DNA from: Phaeosaccion multiseriatum
Lineage: Eukaryota; Ochrophyta, other classes
NCBI GenBank assembly: GCA_965112735.1
Contig: OZ218955.1
Span: forward strand, 1,054,001 to 1,118,000
Direction of reading: 5' to 3'
Length of the DNA: 64,000 nt
How positions within the stretch are numbered: the stretch's first letter is position 1; every line of letters begins with the position of its first letter. The translations under genes were made by a program, and so were the position numbers. Below the pieces are notes generated by a model, which was not told the origin of the DNA, did not search any database, and worked only from the letters and a program-made list of their open reading frames with translations. This document shows positions 1-12,200 of the stretch, piece after piece.

Positions 1-2928
1 GGATTCTGGACACTGGCGTCTGCCTTTGTGGCGCCATCAGTAGCGGTGACGGGGAAGGCACTGCCTGCCAAGGCGGCATCATTATCACCTTCATCAAAAG
101 CGGCCGCAGGACCAGGACAACACAGATATCAACGTCAAACGGGGTGCAGCTGCGGGAGCCAGGGTGGCAGCAGCAGCTGCCTGGGGATGAAGGGGTTCGG
201 GAGTATCATTGACGGAACGGACAAGAGCGCTCTATTTGTGGATCCTACGAACCCGGCGTCCGACGCCAAGGTGAAGCGAGACTTGGAGGTGAGGAAGGAT
301 GAGAGTGAGGAAGGAGGAGGAGGAAAGGAAGGAGGAGGAAGGAGGGGGAGGAGGAGGAGAAGGAACGATGAGGAGGGAAAAGGAGAAGGAGGGGGAAGAG
401 GAGCAGGAGCAGGAGCACCAGGAAATGTAGGAGAAGGAGCAAGAGGAAGACGGAGTCAGATCGAGGCGAGCAGTGATCGGGCGGCGAAGGACAGACACGG
501 TGGCGACGAGCATGGGTAGAGAGTGAAGCGGAGAGGCGGAGATGAAGAAGGACGCGAAGAAGAAGAAGGGAAAGGGGAATCTTTTTCTCTCATCCACCCC
601 ACTTAGTCACCGTATTCTCCCTTTCATCGTCAAAGTCACTACTCGAAAGACCCCTCCCATATCTGCCCTGAGTCTTTGCTTCCCCATCTTCTCGTGCACC
701 CTGCCCCTGACGAAAGGTCTGAGGAGAAGGGAAGTTGGAACACATGGACCATTCATGCTCATGCCCTACTCCTGGGGCCATCGATACACAAATACTAACC
801 CCTCCCCCCTCCCCGTCCTCCTCCTCCCTCCAACCCCCAGATGATCACACGGAGACACCCGATGAAGATGCTCGATGGGGGGGCGATGGAGACAATGGTG
901 TATGACGAGGCGCGCATCGGCCCCCCGCCTGACCTTCCCTCCCTCCTCCTGCACAACCGTATCGTTTACTGCGGTATGCCCCTCGTGGCCGCCGTCACAG
1001 GTGCGTGTGTGTGGTTGGATGAGAGAGAGAGAGAGAGAGAGTTTGTGTGTGTATGTGTGGTCTGTCCCTCGTGGCTGCTGCCATCACAGGTGCGCTAGCT
1101 TTAACCCTCGCCCTTCCCCCACCCCTTACCCTTTACCCTGTCGGAATCGTCCTTCCATCTTCCTCATCGTCCTTCTCCCGCTCCCCCCCCTCCCCCACTT
1201 GTCCTCCCCCACGCCTCTCCCTCGCTCCTCCCCCTCCACCTCTCCTTCGCGACGAAAACAACCCCCCCCCCCCCCCCCCCTGACACTCACACTCCCCCTC
1301 CCCCCGCACCCCACATTCTCACAGAGCTCATCGTAGCGGAGCTGCTGTACCTGAATTACGAGAGCACGGAGAAGCCCATCTACATGTACCTCAACACGCC
1401 GGGCACGTCCACCCCGGACGGCCGGTCAGTGGGATTCGAAACCGAGGCCTTTGCCATTGCAGACACAATGAAGTATGTGCGGCCTCCGATCTACACCATT
1501 TGCGTGGGGCAGGCCTTCGGAGCAGGAGCCATGCTGCTTGCTCAGGTGCGTGCGTGTGGGTGCGTGCGTGTCTGGGTGTCTCGTCAGGGAGGGGCGAGAG
1601 GAGGCGGTGGGACAGTGTGTAAAGCGGACGGATGGGTGGGGGAGGAAGGAAGGGAGGGAGGGGAAGGCGAAAGGGGAGGTGGAGAGGAATACCGCACACG
1701 TCGCTGAGCCGAAGGGTGTTGGAGCTGAGCATCCCCCCCTCCCTCCCTCACTGCTTCCTTTCCTCCTTCCCTCCCTCCCTCCCTTCCTCCCTCCCTCCCA
1801 CCCATAACCCCTCCTAGCTTTGTTGTCTCCCCCCTACTCAACTTAGCTCAACCAACTAAATAGCTGGCTCTCTTGACTAATTCACGTCCTCCTCCTCCTC
1901 CTCCTCCTCATGATCCTCATCCTCAACCTCCTCCTCCTCTTCCTCCTCCTCCTCCTCCTCCTCCTCCTCCTCCTCCTTCTCCTCACCCACTCCCAGGGCG
2001 AGAAGGGCAACCGCTCTGCCCTGCCTAACGCGAGTATCATGCTGCACCAGCCCCGGAGCATGGCGAGGGGACAGGCCTCTGACATTGCCATCAAGGCCAA
2101 GGAGGTTGTGGCCAATAGAAAGATCACCGTCAGCATGATCGCCAAGGTTAGTGTCGTATGTTATGTCAATGGGTGGGTGGGTGGGTGGGTGGGTGGGTTA
2201 GTTTAGCTTCTCACTGCAGACTGACGCTGCTGTTGCTGCTGCTGCTCCATTCCGACTGCCTCTTTCTTCTATCACTTTTTCTCCTCTTACTCACTTGTCT
2301 TTTAACTAAACACTGCAGGCGTGCGGCAAGAACGTGGAGATGGTGGAGAAGGATGCGGCTCGCACAAAGTACATGAGCCCGCAGGAGGCCGTCGAGTACG
2401 GCATCATCGACAAGGTATGTGGATGGCAGTGGATGGCAGCTGGACGGCTGGATGGGTGGGTGTCAGGACAGAGGATAGGGGGTTCGTGAGTGCCTGGGTG
2501 CGTGGGGAGTTGGGTTGGGTGCGTTCGTGCGTGGGTGGGTGTATGGGCCCTGTCTGCCCCTGCTGCTGACTGCGCGAGGAGAGTTGGGGGGGAGGAATCG
2601 CGAAAGGTCTTCGAAGGAAGAAGAGGATGAGTCTGGCGTATTTATGCTTTTCTCTCCCCCTCATTCGCACGTCCATCTCCCTCCCTCCCTCCCTCCCCTC
2701 CTTCCTCCCCGTCGTTTAATTTTTTTGCCTTTGCTTGGCTTTGCTTTGTATTGACTGCTGTTCTTGTTTTGTTTTGAATGAACTTTAAAAAATTTAATTA
2801 TAATGTGGTTTTGTGTGAAGGTGCTGGAGAGCAAGAAGGAGAAGGTCGGGCCCACCTGGATGGACACATTCAAGGCGGATATGGACCCCTTCCTGGCAGA
2901 GAAGGAGAGGGCTTCGACCATGTGGTAA
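1..2928 (+). CDS. Plastid-targeted ClpR subunit (catalytically inactive ClpP paralogue), 5' partial
   Basis: Non-proteolytic subunit of the plastid Clp protease ring. Exons: 1-288, 841-1000, 1325-1545, 1997-2146, 2319-2414, 2821-2928; all introns are GT-AG and phases match, giving 340 residues in the window. Frame 1 is open from the first base and reads LASAFVAPS at bases 13-39, a signal-peptide end plus ASAFAP-type plastid motif, so the true ATG lies upstream. The ClpP fold is clear ([30 protein letters not shown]). The catalytic Ser of ClpP is replaced by Gly in GQAFGAGAM (codon 1519-1521), while the His in MLHQP and the Asp in YGIID remain. An extra loop after NTPG ([12 protein letters not shown]) resembles the insertion typical of ClpR. 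Loss of the Ser makes it ClpR rather than ClpP; which ClpR subtype is not resolved. Confidence 0.9.
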
Positions 2929-3436
2929 CACTTGGGTGTAGCACACTTTCGGAGTAGCACCTTTAGGGGGGGGGGGGCAATTGGGACTGCTTAGACAGAG
3001 GGACCATCACGAGAGAGGAAACGAAGGCGGAAGGGGGGGGTTGGAGAGTGGAGGGGGCCTCCACAGAGACGGGAGGGGTTGGGACAAGGAGAGAGGGAGT
3101 GGGGTAGCTAAGTCCTGGAGAGAGAGGGCGAAGGTAGGTGGGTAGGCGGGTAGGTACCTTCCCAGGCCTTCCAAGCTCACTCACTCACTTGCATGCATGC
3201 CCACAAAGAGAGGTTTGGACGGGCACATCTCTCTGCCTCTCTCTCTCTCTCGCTGTGTCTCTCTCTCTCTCTGCCAAGGGGGCGATGACGCAGATCCAAG
3301 CATGTGGATGGGAGTTAGTCGGACCAAAAGGAGAGGAGGGGTTGCGAGGAACTCAGTGCTGTTCCCCTGCTTTTGCTCTCTCTCTCTTTTATGTACTTAA
3401 AATTAATTGAATGGGTTTACGCTTTCACGCTTATTT
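2929..3436. other. Intergenic, ClpR 3' flank
   Basis: No gene seen. It holds a G-run after the stop, purine-rich low complexity, and a CT microsatellite near 3236-3275. Confidence 0.6.
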
Positions 3437-3565
3437 TCGACCCCTGACACGCTATCGCCCACTTTCTCGATAGCGCGCCGGCTGGCGCCGGGATAGCGGA
3501 TAGCGTGTCAGGGGTTGAGGCTGGCGCCGGCGATAGCGGATAGCGGATAGCGTGTCAGGGGTCGA
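3437..3565. repeat. 129-bp element with 20-bp perfect terminal inverted repeats
   Basis: Bases 3437-3456 (TCGACCCCTGACACGCTATC) are the exact reverse complement of 3546-3565. The interior repeats GATAGCGGATAGC and GGCTGGCGCCGG. It looks like a small non-autonomous foldback or MITE-like element; no clear target-site duplication is visible. The outer CCCCTGAC is shared with the element at 44328-44501. Confidence 0.6.
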
Positions 3566-3826
3566 TTTGATTATTTGCACACAAGCGTGGCGAGGTTGCT
3601 GAGACGGGAGAATTTGAATTTTAGGTCGTGGGCCGGCCTTGTTCAAGCCGGCGGGGGCCCCCAGAAACGAACGAGAGAAAAGCAACCCCAACAGCGGGGA
3701 CAGGCCTTCAGGACTGTGGGGAGGAGGGAGGTAGACGCTCAAATCTATGAGCGGCATTCTCCATCCGCCTCTCGGTGCGCCTTGTTTGGTGAAACGGAGA
3801 TCGCCTTCGAAAGCAAGGAACCAAGG

Positions 3827-5226
3827 ATGAGCCTTTGTGGAGAATGTTACCTCTCCAAGGAGAACGTGCTGGAGCTGAGGCTCTTCTCACGGAGACGCTT
3901 TAAGCCCAGGCCCTCCGGGGAGCAGCTCAGCCCGAGCTCCAAACGTAGTAACAGCGGGCCTTTCGGTAACTTGAGCCAACAGCAACAGGGTCTCAAAACC
4001 CTGAACCAAGCTCTCTCGCCTCACCAACAGTGTGCGGGGAGTCCGCGACAGAGCTTTTCTCCGGGCTCGTGCACCCCGCAACAACGCCACCACCTCCAGC
4101 AGCACCAGCAGTTCAAAGCGGAGACCAAGAGGGAGAAGCGGCGCCATCTCCACGTCCTCACACAGCTCAACGTCGCGAGGAAGTGTAGGTCAGTGGAGTC
4201 TGCATTCCCGCCGGCACACATCTCTCGGCACACACGCCTTTCCGTCCAGCAGTCTTTTGACTCGGCCTTCCCTTCTGTCTCCGGCTCACTCACCTCCCCC
4301 ACCCCCCTCCCTCCCTCCCTCTCTCCCTCCCTCCCCGTTTGTCCCTCACAGACTCGCTGCCTCTCAGAAGCGAAACGTCTACCCTCCCGCCCTGGGTCAC
4401 TACACTTCCTCTACTGGAAGTCTGGGGAGTGCCGGTGGAGAGGGAGGAGGCGGAGGCGGAGGGGCAAGTGCGCGCACCAGCCCTCACATGCTCGCGAACA
4501 AGACCATTGAGGCCTTCGATGTGGAGGAGCGCTGTGTTGTCTGCCTGGAGCTCATCGACGAGGTTCTGGATGAGGTGCGTTAACACACAGAGAGGGAGAA
4601 AGAGAGGGAGGGAAGGGGGGGGGGGGGAGAGGGGATAGAGAGAGGTGAGAAAGGGGGACGGAGGGAGAGGCTCTCTTCGCAAGGGAAGAAAAGTCATCGG
4701 CAATGCCCCTCTGTGTGCCCCACTTACCCTCCTCTCTCCTCTCCCCGTACTCCTAATCCCTCTCCCCCCCGTATTGTGTGTGTTTCCACTATGCCTCTGG
4801 AACCCCTCATACACAGGTCCGTGAGCTGCCCTGCTCGCATCTCTATCACCCGGCGTGTCTGGCCATAGCAGCAGCGCGAGCCGCAGCCTCCTCGTCCTCT
4901 CGGAAGTCCTCCTCCTCCTCCTCCTCCTCCTCCTCGTCCTCGTCCTCCTCCTCCCCTGCCTCGTCGATGAAGTGCCCCGTTTGCTTCCCCTGGGGGCGCA
5001 GTAGTACGGACGTCAATCGGCAGAGCCGTTACCGTCAGGCGGAGCTCAGCATCCTGAGGGGCGAGAAACGACCCGAGGGAGAAGACGGAGATAAAGAGGA
5101 AGCAGAAGCAGCAGCAGCAGCAGCAGCAACACCAACCACAACAAGGAGAATCGAGAGGGGTGAGCTGCTCGTGTTCGACGACAGCCAAATGACAACGGCG
5201 TCAGCCTCGTCCTCAGCGATGGACCT

Positions 5227-5266
<40 letters not shown>

Positions 5267-6010
5267 GAGGAGGAGGGGGAGGGGGAGGGGCAGGCGCAGT
5301 GGCGGACGGCGCGCATCCCCGGCTGGGCCTTCATGCTGGCGGGCAATGCCCTCTTCCAGCAGGGAGCAAGGGTGGGCAAGCTCGCCAGCAAGGCTACCGA
5401 GTTGGTCCCACAGCAGCAGCAGGAGGAGGAGGGAGATGGAGAGCGCAAGGAGGGCCAGGGCAACCAAGACGACACCACCGTTGCTACTGCTGCTGCTGAT
5501 GCTGCCGCGGGGCAAGGGATGGAGGTGGTGGTGGAGGAGGAGGAGGAGGTGGTGGATGGGGTGGTGGAGGAAGAGGAAGGGGTGAGGGGCGTGGTGGTGG
5601 CGGAGGAGGCGGAAGAGGAGGAGGCCTCACACATCGTTGGAGGAGGAGGAGGAGGAGGAGGAGGAGGAGAAGAAGAAGAAGAAGAAGAAGAAGAAGAAGA
5701 AGAAGAAGAAGAAGAAGAAGAAGAAGAAGAAGAAGAAGGGGAATTGGGGCTTGCAATCAGGGTGAGGCACGAGGGTATCGGAATGTGCCTCAGTAGTGAC
5801 GGTGGCGCTTCAGATTCGGGGGAAGATGACAGCGACAACGACGACGAAGACGAAGCAAGCTACAGCTTCATTGACATGGGTGACTCGTTCCCCTCATTCT
5901 CCTCTTCGGTCGGGCCAAGTGGTCGAGCGCCGCTCCCGCCCAGCTGCGGTGGGCATGGCTTCTACCGTGGGTACGGGCACCGCGGCGTATGGGGGTTTCC
6001 GCTGCAGTGA
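3827..6010 (+). CDS. RING-H2 finger protein with low-complexity insertions
   Basis: Likely E3 ubiquitin ligase. Exons 3827-4188, 4352-4574 and 4817-6010 join in phase to give 592 residues; 3827 is the first ATG in an open frame that extends upstream without one. The RING lies at about residues 181-250: CVVC, then across the second intron CSHLYH and a following Cys, then CPVC. Between the third and fourth metal-ligand pairs there is a Ser-rich insert of about 35 residues (4900-4965), unusual inside a RING. The C-terminal half is low complexity: poly-Gln (5227-5265), acidic runs, and poly-Glu (5666-5738). No membrane segment is evident. RING identity is secure; ligase activity and substrates are inference. 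Confidence 0.85.
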
Positions 6011-6247
6011 GGACCCTCACTGGGCGTGGCTGCGCCCGTCAACATGGAGTGCCGTCCTGCGATACTCAGGGGGGGCAGTGATAGTGGTGTGTTGGTTGGG
6101 ATTTAGAGCCACGGAGGCAGGGAGGAGGGAGGAGAGAGAGGAGGGGTGTAAGCCCGAGCGAACAGCACTTGGGACGGATGTGAGGGGGGGCGAGGTGTGT
6201 TGGGGGGGGTGGGGGTGCGTGACCCCACACAGACACATCCATAATCA

Positions 6248-6268
6248 CATACACACACACACACACAC

Positions 6269-6305
<37 letters not shown>

Positions 6306-6306
6306 T

Positions 6307-6367
<61 letters not shown>

Positions 6368-6398
6368 AGAACACGCACATACACACACACACGCACGC
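6248..6398. repeat. CA/GT dinucleotide microsatellite
   Basis: About 150 bp of (CA)n with occasional CG interruptions, downstream of the RING gene stop. Confidence 0.9.
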
Positions 6399-6710
6399 CA
6401 CGAGAAAAGGCTGTGTCGCAATGAGGTGTGCAGTGTTTGCGTTGATACGGTGGGGGGTAGGGTCGAGGCAGGAAGGGAGGGAGGGAGAGAGCGAGAATGA
6501 GAGACAGCCAAGTGGTCTGCTATGCTTGCCGAGAGAAGCCTGTACATAAGTTTGTTGTGAAAAGCTTGGGAAATGGGGAGTTATTATTTTGTATTGTATT
6601 GTTTATTCCTTTTGGAGGGGGCGTGCGGCATGGCATGGGGGATGTGAATACATTTGAAATGGGTGAGAGGGGGCGGGGCGCGTTAGTGCCACGCAGCAGC
6701 AGCTGCAGCA

Positions 6711-6740
6711 GTTGGTGATAGAGCAGCAATTGGTGATACG
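6711..6740 (+). repeat. Two adjacent copies of the dispersed TTGGTGATAC motif
   Basis: CAGTTGGTGATAGAGCAG is followed at once by CAATTGGTGATACG, beside a short CAG run. This is an intergenic example of the motif that encodes QLVIQQ in the RWP-RK and HSF genes. Confidence 0.8.
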
Positions 6741-7100
6741 CAGTCGGGGGGATACAGGAAGTGTAGTTATAGTTCGAGGAGAAAGAAGAGGGGGAGGAGG
6801 GAGGAGTGTGCATAGAGGCAAGTGTCCCAGGGAGTCGACCCCTTCTTGCAGGCATGCATGTCTTTGAGTGGAAGAGATGAAGCTTGGTGGCGAATGATTA
6901 CAACACACAACACACACACGCACGCACATACGCTTTAAAAAGAAAAAGAAAAAAGAAACACGCAAAAGCGTGCAAACCTGTTTGTAGAATTAAAAACAAA
7001 AACAAAAAACAGAACAAGTTTTTTTTCTGTCTTTCACAGAAATCTATTGAAATCCTTCGAAAAAATAATACTTCAGTAGCATTTACTACCTGTGTGCGGC

Positions 7101-7225
7101 CCACACGGGTGCCATAATATTTAATATTTGACACCCGTGCGGGGGGGCTGTCGGACCATATTATTTTTTATGGCACCCGTCCAGAGGACGTATATTTTTT
7201 ATGGCACCCGTCAGCACCCGTGTGG
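7101..7225. repeat. AT-rich block with inverted and repeated GGCACCCGT
   Basis: CCACACGGGTGCCATA (7101-7116) is mirrored by TATGGCACCCGT plus GTGTGG at the right end (7200-7225), the right arm being split by a 10-bp CAGCACCCGT insertion. Further ACACCCGT or GGCACCCGT copies occur near 7132 and 7172. It could form a hairpin; function unknown. Confidence 0.5.
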
Positions 7226-8308
7226 CTTTAACAATTTTTTTCCCCACTCATAGAGAGGGTAGACAGCAGCATTGGCACTCGTCACCAACCGGGCTTTGCT
7301 TCCCCGGGGGCGGGCCGAGTAGGTCATGCAGAACTGAAACGGTACCCACCCAATTAACCCGCCCCCTCTGAGCCACTCTACTCACACGAGGATCGAACGT
7401 CCAATCGCGCCGACGGAGGGGCGGACACCTCCTCACAGAAAACAACGATAACAACCAACTCCTTTCACTCCTCGTGATCTTACGTTTATATACTTGTGAT
7501 TTACTAAACTTTTCTCCTACGAATGTAATTGTCATACGATTGTAAGTAACACATTGTTCCGTGGCTGGGGGAGCCACAACAGACTGCTATTTCTACTTGT
7601 ATTCATATTCCTACACTGCCCACCCACCCAACACACACACATCACTGCAGAACTTTGCATGCGATGCCTCTTCTTCTCCCAAGTGGTAGCCCCCCCTCTC
7701 CACTACACTTTCACACTTTCACACTTTCACACACACACACACACACACGCACACACTCACACAAACACACGCACACACATACACACACACTCACACACAC
7801 ACACACACTACCACCACAACCACCACCCACCACATAAACCCCCCAACCCCGCTCACATTCACATACCAACCACGCCGCAAACCGCTCCAAGTCGCCGCGC
7901 ACTTTCATCCTGATCGATTGGTCTGTGGGTTTCCCGGTCGGGGTGGGATGCTACACGCCGAGGAGCCCTCAAATGGGGCTCAAAGAGGTGAGGGCTGAAG
8001 CGAAAATCTGCTCAATTCCCGTCTCCCGCCCTCCCCCCCTCCCACCCGCCCCTCTGGCCTCTTGCTTTTACAGGACACGCCCCCCCTCTCTCTCTCTTCT
8101 CTCAGCTTTCAGATGCACTCACGCACGCACATTCGCGCACGCACACACCACTTCTCTCTCTCACAGTGTGCTCCACGTATGACACACTCTGCCTCCCTCT
8201 CTCTCTCCGTCTCTCTCTCTCCGTCTCTCTCTCTCTCCGTCTCTCTCTCTCTCCGTCTCTCTCTCTCCCCCTCTCTCTCGCGCTGCTGCTGCTGCCGCTG
8301 CTGCAGCT

Positions 8309-9166
8309 GTATCACCAACTGCTGCTGCCACCCGCTCCTTTTCGGTGCCAACAATGCGGAACGGTACCCAACCTTCTCCCAAAAATCCCTTCTCGGCACG
8401 ATGCCCTCGCTAGTTGAACAGCGAGGACATAAAGCCGGGACGACCGCCGCTCTCCTCTCCACTGCCCCCCGGCCCCCCCCCGCTCATGCCAATGGTGTCA
8501 ATGCTGGAGGAGAAACCTCCTCCTGTCATACCTCCCACCCCCCTACCCCCCACACCTCCCCCCCTTCCTCCTCCTCCTCTTCCTTCTCCTCCTATTCCTC
8601 CTCCTCCTCCTCCTCCTCCTCCTCCTCCTCCTCCCCTTCCTCCTGCTCCTCCTCCTCGTCCCCCTCCTCGTCCTCCTCCCGTGAACTCGCGACCATCGGG
8701 AAGAGAGATCGCTCCTCCTTCCCCAGACAAGAGTTCATCATTGTCCATCAACATCGGAGAGAAGGCCCTCCCTCCTCCTCCTCCTCCTCCTCCTTCCGGG
8801 GCCTGATGCAAGTGTTGAGGGTGTTGCAAACGCTCTCGCTGCTGTATCACCAACTGCTGCTGCAGGTGGTGCTGCTGCTGTTGCTGCGCTATACCCCCAA
8901 GATCGTGTGGCTGGCTGTGGGGCCGTGTAACCGAAGCCCCCGTGGGGAAAAAACCCCTGGTTGGTTGTTCGCCGCCGAAGAACGCGTTGCTGCTGCCACC
9001 ACCGCCACTACCACCACCAGTAGCCCCACCCAACCCCTCGCCCACACCAGAGCCAGTGCCACGGGCGAAGGGAGGAGGGGTGTGCACTGCACTTCCGTCA
9101 AACGAAGCTAGTCGTGGGCGTGAGTGGTGTTGAGGGTGCTGTATCACCAACTGCTGCTGCTGCTGG

Positions 9167-9200
<34 letters not shown>

Positions 9201-12200
9201 TCTGTTGCGGATGGAGGTGGTGGTGTTGCTGCTGGTGGTGCTGCTGGTGCTGGTGCTGCTGGCTCGCATTGGAATGGGCGACTTGACGCAGAGGCAAGGC
9301 ATGATTCTCTCTCCCCTGATGCATCTGCTGCTGCTGCTGCTGTTGTGGATGCTGTTGCTGCTGTTGCTGCTGCTGTATATGCTGCTGTATACGCTGCTGC
9401 TGCTGACGCTGCTGGTGCTGGTGCTGTTGCTGCTGCTGGTGCTGATGCTGTTGCTGCCGCTGCTGCTGCTGCTGCTGCTGTTGCTGTCGCTGCTGCTGCT
9501 GCTGCTGATGCTGATGCACAGAGAGGACGGGGGCGTGAGGTGATGGAAGTCCGTCTCCATCTAGCAGGCCACTCCCTCCTCCTCCTCCTCCTCGCCCCCT
9601 TCCTCTTCTTCCTCTGTCGTCTTCTCCCTCCCCCTCTGCCTCTCTTCCCTCCCCGTCCGACAGACTGTGGCTGCGGCCTCTCGCCATCCCCCCGGCCTCC
9701 CCACTGCTCCCACCACCACCACCACCTCCTCCTCCTCCTCCTCCTCCTCCTCCTCCTCCTCCTCCTCCTCCCCCTGCTGCTGCTGCTGCCGCTGCTGCTC
9801 CTCGCTGGGTGTGATGCTGCACAACCCCCGCTGGTCCGAGTGTCTTGAGAAGCGCCAGACTGCTGTAGTCTCCGGAGTCCAGCAGCTCTCCATCGTTGAG
9901 CTCTCCCGGTTTGGCCATAAAGAGGGCGTTGAGAGTCTCTGTGTCCAGACCGCGGCAAGCCTGTCGCGTGTGTGTGTGTGTGTGTGTATGTATGTGTGAG
10001 TGTGTGTGCGTACGGTGTGAGCGTGAGCTTTGAAGCCAGTGAGTATGAGCGTTGAAGCCTGAGAGTCAATGGTTGTGAGCTGAAGTACGTATGTGTGTGA
10101 CTTGTTGAAGTCAGAGTGCCGAGATTCCTTGTAAATTAGGGGGGGGAGGTGTACCACAAGGCTTGCTCAAGGCTTACGTACCGTCTTGATGACGAGCATC
10201 CGCTTGAGCTTAAACTGTTCGAGCTTGTCCTGAAGCGACTTGTGGCCTTTGCCGGCATTGCTCTTGTGCAGTCGGCCCTCCATTTGCTGCAGCTTCTTGT
10301 TCAGAGAGCTCACCTGGGGGGACGGGAAGGGAGGGCAAAGTGAGGAGCGGACCACCACCACCAGCAGCAGCAGCAACGAACAGCAGGGGCGGAGGGGGGG
10401 AGGGCGCAACGACAAAAAAACACACACACGCGGAAGTAGGTGGTACGGCCCCCATCATCAAGCAACAACACAACACAACGCACCATTGCAAAAACAACCA
10501 ACAACAACCCCACCACCACCATCATCACCACCACACAACAACAGCGGCAACCGCGGCCCCTCCTACTCTCTCCCTAACGCTAAACCTAACCGTAACCGCC
10601 GTAACCGCCGTAGCCGTACCTGTCGATGCGGCCAGCGGTTGAGGCCGTACTGCCTGCACAGCTTCTTGAGCATTGTGAGGGACACATTGAGGAGCTTGGC
10701 AGCGGAACAGAGGGGCATGTGGTAGTACTGCTCCAACACTGACACCGGCAGACGAGCCGCCACCTGTGAGTAAGTCAGTGGGTAGCATACATCAGTGATT
10801 GCGACAATCAAGGTGAAAAGAAGGGAGGGCCGCGAGGAAAAAAAAAGGAGGGCTACACATGGCACCAATGATGACAAACAATGATGATGATGATGATGAT
10901 GATGTTCATCGTAACCCACCGCCCGACCTACCTCCTCGCTGGTCTGGCGCTTTGAAGAGGCGGCGGACATGGCGGGGGTGGGGGCGGCTGCCGAGTGGGG
11001 GCGGGCCTGGGGCTGGGGTGATGGGTGGGGTGATGGCACCATCATGGGGTTGTTCGGGCCCATGCCCGGACCCATGCTCGGGCCCATGCCGGTCACACCA
11101 CCTGTGTTCATGCCCATGGGAACGCGCATTGCCGGGTTATTGTTGTTGTTGTTGTTGTGGGGGCCGTGCTGCGGGTGCTGCTGCTGCTGGTGCTGCTGCT
11201 GCCTATATGCCTGCTGCCGCTGATGCCGCTGCTGCTGCTGCTGCGGGTGGTGCTGCTGCTGGTGGTGCTGCTGCTGCCGCTGGTCGTCGATGTTGTTGTT
11301 GTTGTTGTTGTTGCTGCTGTGGGGGCCGTGAGCGTTGTCCGGATTTAAGTCGTCCTCGAAAGGGTGCGGACCGCTCTGCCCCGAGTGCAGTCGCTGCCGC
11401 TGCTGTATCACCAACTGCCGCCGCTGCTGTATCGCCAACTGCTGCTGCTGTTGCTGCCGCTGCTGCTGGTGCTGCTGCTGCTGGTGCTGCTGCTGCTGGT
11501 GCTGTTGGTAGGGCGACTCGTGCCGTGTAACAAGCGGTTGAATGCGCTGCTGCTGCTGCGGCTGCTCCTGCTGCTCGAACGGGTGGTAGTGTGGTTGGAG
11601 CGGTATGTGCTGTCCTTGTCCTTGCGTTTGCTGTTGTGGTTGTCGTTGTTGCTGCTGTTGTTGCTGCTGCTGCGGCGGCTGCTGCTGCTGCTGCTGCTGT
11701 GGTCGTGGTTGTGGTTGTGGCTGTGGTTGTGGTTGTTGTGGTTGGTGTAGGTGCTGCTCATGGAGGCGAAGAGGAGGCTCTTGCGATTCTGGCGGTGAAG
11801 GCGATATACTTGCCAGTATTGGTGGCATTGGTGGGAAGTTTCCATACTCCTGCCATGGAGAGAGCACACGTGAGATAGGGGCCACTGCTTCCCCTTGTGC
11901 TGCTGCTGTATCACCAACTGCTGCGGTTGCTTCTCCTCCCTGCGGTGGCGCCTCCCCTTCACCCCCAAGCATGGGCATCGGAGTCGGCGATGATGGCAGA
12001 GGGTTGTGCCAACTTTGATGCTCGGACGTGTTGTTGCTGTTGTTGGTGGTGTTGATGCTGTTGCTGCTGCTGTTGTTGCTGCTGCTGTTGACGGTGTTCC
12101 AACTGTTGCATCGCATACTCGCCATGCTGCTCTGAATCACATTCATTTGTGGTACAGAAGGAGACACCCCCTCCTCCTGCTGCCCCTGTTGCTGCTGCAG

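Larger units (their letters stand above)
6011..8409. other. Convergent intergenic region between RING and RWP-RK genes
   Basis: No convincing gene. Contents: a CA/GT microsatellite at about 6248-6398, two tandem TTGGTGAT motifs at 6711-6740, an AT-rich palindromic block at 7101-7225, a second CA tract at about 7728-7808, a CT/CTCTCCGT tract at about 8196-8280, and another TATCACCAAC motif at 8309-8321. Open frames here are repeat-driven. Confidence 0.6.

Noticed and set aside
7370-7430. tRNA-like GTTCGATCC T-loop on the minus strand
   Set aside because: The T-stem does not pair (GGACG against CTCGT) and no acceptor or anticodon arms are found.
8062-9111. Plus-strand 349-codon open frame
   Set aside because: Made of CT dinucleotide and CTC repeat translations with no conserved segment, overlapping the RWP-RK last exon.
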